Assembly: GCA_964388055.1 (NCBI GenBank)
Contig: CAYLXU010000007.1
Span: forward strand, 1 to 29,037
DNA: 29,037 bases
Direction of reading: 5' to 3'
Origin: CAYLXU01 sp964388055
Lineage (GTDB): Bacteria; Patescibacteriota; Minisyncoccia; UBA6257; JACRHW01
Positions 27,576 to 29,037 of this stretch are shown here, piece by piece. Position 1 is the stretch's first letter. Every line of letters starts with the position of its first letter. The position numbers and the translations under genes were made by a program. The notes beneath the pieces were generated by a model, which had not been told where the DNA came from, searched no databases, and saw only the letters and a program-made list of their open reading frames with translations.

Positions 27576-27821
27576 TTAGGACAATATTGATGCCATAAAC
27601 AATTGAATAGTTGCGCAAAAAAGCCATGTTCCGGCAGCGAAAAAGGCCACCCAACTCCCCTTAAGAGCATCGAGTCCATAATTAACAGAGGCGATTATAC
27701 AGACAGTCCCCGCAAGAACGTGAATCACAAAACTGCTTTCCCAAAAAAGCGGAATAAGACAAACGAGAGCGGCAGCAAAACCAAAAAAAGTCGATTCTGT
27801 CCTAATCTTATCTTCTTGCAT
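27576..27821 (-). CDS. Small three-helix membrane protein
   Basis: 81 residues. Three membrane segments: residues 12-30 (FFGFAAALVCLIPLFW), 33-50 (IHVLAGTVCIIASVNYG) and 57-78 (VAFFAAGTWLFCATIQLFMA). The N-terminus is short and charged. No family recognised. AGGAGGTG, 4 nt before the ATG, gives a strong start. Divergent from the amidase gene. Confidence 0.75.
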   Translation of the reverse strand: MQEDKIRTESTFFGFAAALVCLIPLFWESSFVIHVLAGTVCIIASVNYGLDALKGSWVAFFAAGTWLFCATIQLFMASILS

Positions 27822-27869
27822 AAAGCACCTCCTTTTTAAGATGAACTAACAAAATATATATCACACGTG

Positions 27870-27898
27870 TTGACTTGTGTAAATGAAACAGGGATAAT
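27870..27898 (+). promoter_or_regulatory. Promoter of the amidase gene
   Basis: TTGACT (27870-27875), 17-bp spacer, GATAAT (27893-27898). The -35 overlaps a CACACGTGT dyad that could bind a regulator. Confidence 0.6.
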
Positions 27899-27933
27899 GA
27901 TCCATCGTACATTCACAACCAGAGGTGAGATAT

Positions 27934-28830
27934 GTGAAACGCAACATTCTGATAAGCGTTGTTCTTTTGCTTACGTGTTGTATGGGAGTCATCGCAAAAA
28001 TACGGCATTGCCCCACAGAACCTGAAATTAAACTTGAAATCCAAAGGCAGAAGACAGCCGTTGCCGTACTACGTGCAAAAATAAAACAAACTTCCTCACT
28101 AAGAAACTATTACGTTGTGATAGATCCGGGGCACGGAGACGGTGACCCTGGAGCAATAAGAGACGTAGAAATCAAAAAGAATACAACTATTTCTGTATCT
28201 GAAAGTGTTCTTACCCTTGACATCTCGCGACGTCTTGCGTGGAATCTTAGGCAACATGGTTGCAATATCTTCATGACATTGGGTCCCACAACGATTACAG
28301 AGGCACAAGATACATACGCCTTCTGGCACCCCTTCTCACCACCATTTATATTAAAAGAGCTTAAGCCCCTTCTTTCTCCCTCTCCGTATGCATATACCCC
28401 ACTTGAGCAAGCACTCACCACACGAACAGAGGTGGCAAACCAAAAAGTACGGAGGTTTGGAAAGAGAAAAGTTCTTTTTACCTCAATACACGTAGACTCT
28501 ACAACCTCTTCCGTAAGCGGCATGCGAATCTATTCATATTATGGGACAAGATCTCATCTCAGTGACACGCTTGCCAAAACCGCAAAAGAAAAGAAGATGG
28601 CAAGAGTTAAAAGGGTCGGAAACAAAGAGTTCCCATTTTTTTCAAGCCTCAAATCCGGTTTTATAGTGATCAACCCAGACTTTAATTACGCACAAGATAA
28701 GGTCCTGATAGAAACCGCGAACATCAGAAACGATGCAGACTTCAAGCTCCTTTGCACAGCTGAGGGAAGAGAGCGTATTGCACAAACCATCGCGGAAGGA
28801 ATCATCCTTTATGTCTCAAAAAAACGATAA
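27934..28830 (+). CDS. N-acetylmuramoyl-L-alanine amidase (Amidase_3)
   Basis: 298 residues from GTG at 27934, chosen because AGAGGTG stands 6 nt upstream; GTG at 27925 would overlap that site. Cleaves the bond between MurNAc and the peptide stem, outside the membrane. Residues 1-22 (VKRNILISVVLLLTCCMGVI) are a signal peptide or anchor. The zinc site is complete: His67 in VVIDPGHGDGDPGA, Glu90 in SVSESVLTLDISRRL, His186 in TSIHVDS, and the catalytic Glu260 in LIETANIRNDAD. There is a 50-residue insertion (about 115-160) between the second and third motifs. No SH3 or SPOR wall-binding domain, so targeting must come from the anchor. Confidence 0.92.
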   Translation: MKRNILISVVLLLTCCMGVIAKIRHCPTEPEIKLEIQRQKTAVAVLRAKIKQTSSLRNYYVVIDPGHGDGDPGAIRDVEIKKNTTISVSESVLTLDISRRLAWNLRQHGCNIFMTLGPTTITEAQDTYAFWHPFSPPFILKELKPLLSPSPYAYTPLEQALTTRTEVANQKVRRFGKRKVLFTSIHVDSTTSSVSGMRIYSYYGTRSHLSDTLAKTAKEKKMARVKRVGNKEFPFFSSLKSGFIVINPDFNYAQDKVLIETANIRNDADFKLLCTAEGRERIAQTIAEGIILYVSKKR

Positions 28831-28857
28831 TCTCGGCAATCCCGAGATTTTTAATTT
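28829..28857 (+). terminator. Intrinsic terminator of the amidase gene
   Basis: AATCTCGG/CCGAGATT stem with a 5-nt loop and TTTAATTTTT; it overlaps the stop codon. Confidence 0.85.
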
Positions 28858-28884
28858 TTACATTAAATATGCTAAGGTGTGGTC

Positions 28885-29037
28885 ATGGAAAAAGAAAACA
28901 TTCCTATTATTCTTACCACGCATCCGTCAGCGGATTATGAACTAATCGACAGCGGTAACAACGAAAAATTGGAACGCTATGGTCAGGTTATTTTACGCCG
29001 CCCGGACCCGCAAGCGCTATGGCACAAAACAAATGAG
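28885..29037 (+). CDS. Class I SAM-dependent (rRNA) methyltransferase, N-terminus only
   Basis: 51 codons, open to the window end. The ATG at 28885 begins MEKENIPIILTTHPSADYEL, then LIDSGNNEKLERYGQVILRR and PDPQALW. The D-Y-E-L-x-D-S-G-N-x-x-K-L-E-R-(Y/F)-G and R-P-x-P-Q-A-x-W steps are the known start of a family of class I methyltransferases related to 23S rRNA methyltransferases (COG1092/RlmI-like), before the SAM-binding domain. The catalytic domain lies beyond the window. Confidence 0.8.
   Translation, partial: MEKENIPIILTTHPSADYELIDSGNNEKLERYGQVILRRPDPQALWHKTNE

Noticed and set aside
1..29037. rRNA, tmRNA, RNase P RNA or SRP RNA
   Set aside because: Looked for conserved core words of each on both strands and found none; only the three tRNAs are supported.

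Overview
The window looks like a chromosomal segment of a candidate-phyla-radiation (Patescibacteria, Parcubacteria-like) bacterium, probably from a metagenome assembly. The evidence is a very short IF-2 that starts almost at its GTPase domain, a short RecO without a visible zinc finger, an archaeal/CPR-type TrmB regulator, tRNA genes without an encoded CCA end, compact transcription units each closed by an intrinsic terminator, and many small orphan membrane or secreted proteins. TGA is used as a stop in several intact genes, so the code is the standard bacterial one and not the TGA=Gly code of Gracilibacteria. A run of exactly 100 N (13561-13660) marks an unresolved scaffold gap. The lineage is inferred from gene content; no marker phylogeny was possible.

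Layout. 1-1194 (+): 3' end of a TrmB-type regulator and a nucleoside 2-deoxyribosyltransferase-like enzyme. 1237-11407 (-): a long housekeeping block, with tRNA-Cys, rbfA, infB, metG, an AI-2E/PerM-type transporter, an M16 peptidase, glycyl-tRNA synthetase, a DUF11-like surface protein, recO and tRNA-Leu. 11495-13508: a secreted 3D-domain protein, a small zinc-ribbon protein, an orphan 116-residue protein and a YraN-family nuclease-like protein. 13539-17708: two clusters of ParB-type parS centromere sites that bracket an ATP-dependent DNA ligase, a lipoprotein and murC. 17719-20118: a membrane-fused spermidine-synthase-like protein, a small orphan and a rearranged tRNA-Val locus. 20119-25362: a polytopic membrane protein, a flotillin/NfeD pair, a small membrane protein, a dCTP-deaminase-like protein and a GC-rich orphan. 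25552-29037: thyA, folA, a DUF192 protein, a small membrane protein, a cell-wall amidase and the start of an rRNA methyltransferase-like gene.

How the genes fit together. infB, rbfA, metG, glyS and the tRNAs serve translation. The dCTP-deaminase-like protein, ThyA, DHFR and the deoxyribosyltransferase-like enzyme make a deoxynucleotide/thymidylate theme. MurC, the amidase and the 3D protein act on peptidoglycan. Flotillin/NfeD and the many small membrane proteins belong to envelope biology.

Most notable points: (i) infB is broken near its 3' end by an 8-bp tandem duplication, and the missing C-terminus is intact in another frame; (ii) parS-like sites occur as a 52-bp tandem array interrupted by the gap, plus a second cluster with a perfect 16-bp parS about 3.9 kb away; (iii) the tRNA-Val gene is framed by fragments of itself and by a nested palindromic element; (iv) one promoter-driven small gene at 25003-25362 has about 58% GC and codon use unlike its neighbours; (v) genes split into those with a strong Shine-Dalgarno sequence (mostly envelope or orphan genes) and those with none (mostly housekeeping genes, some apparently leaderless).
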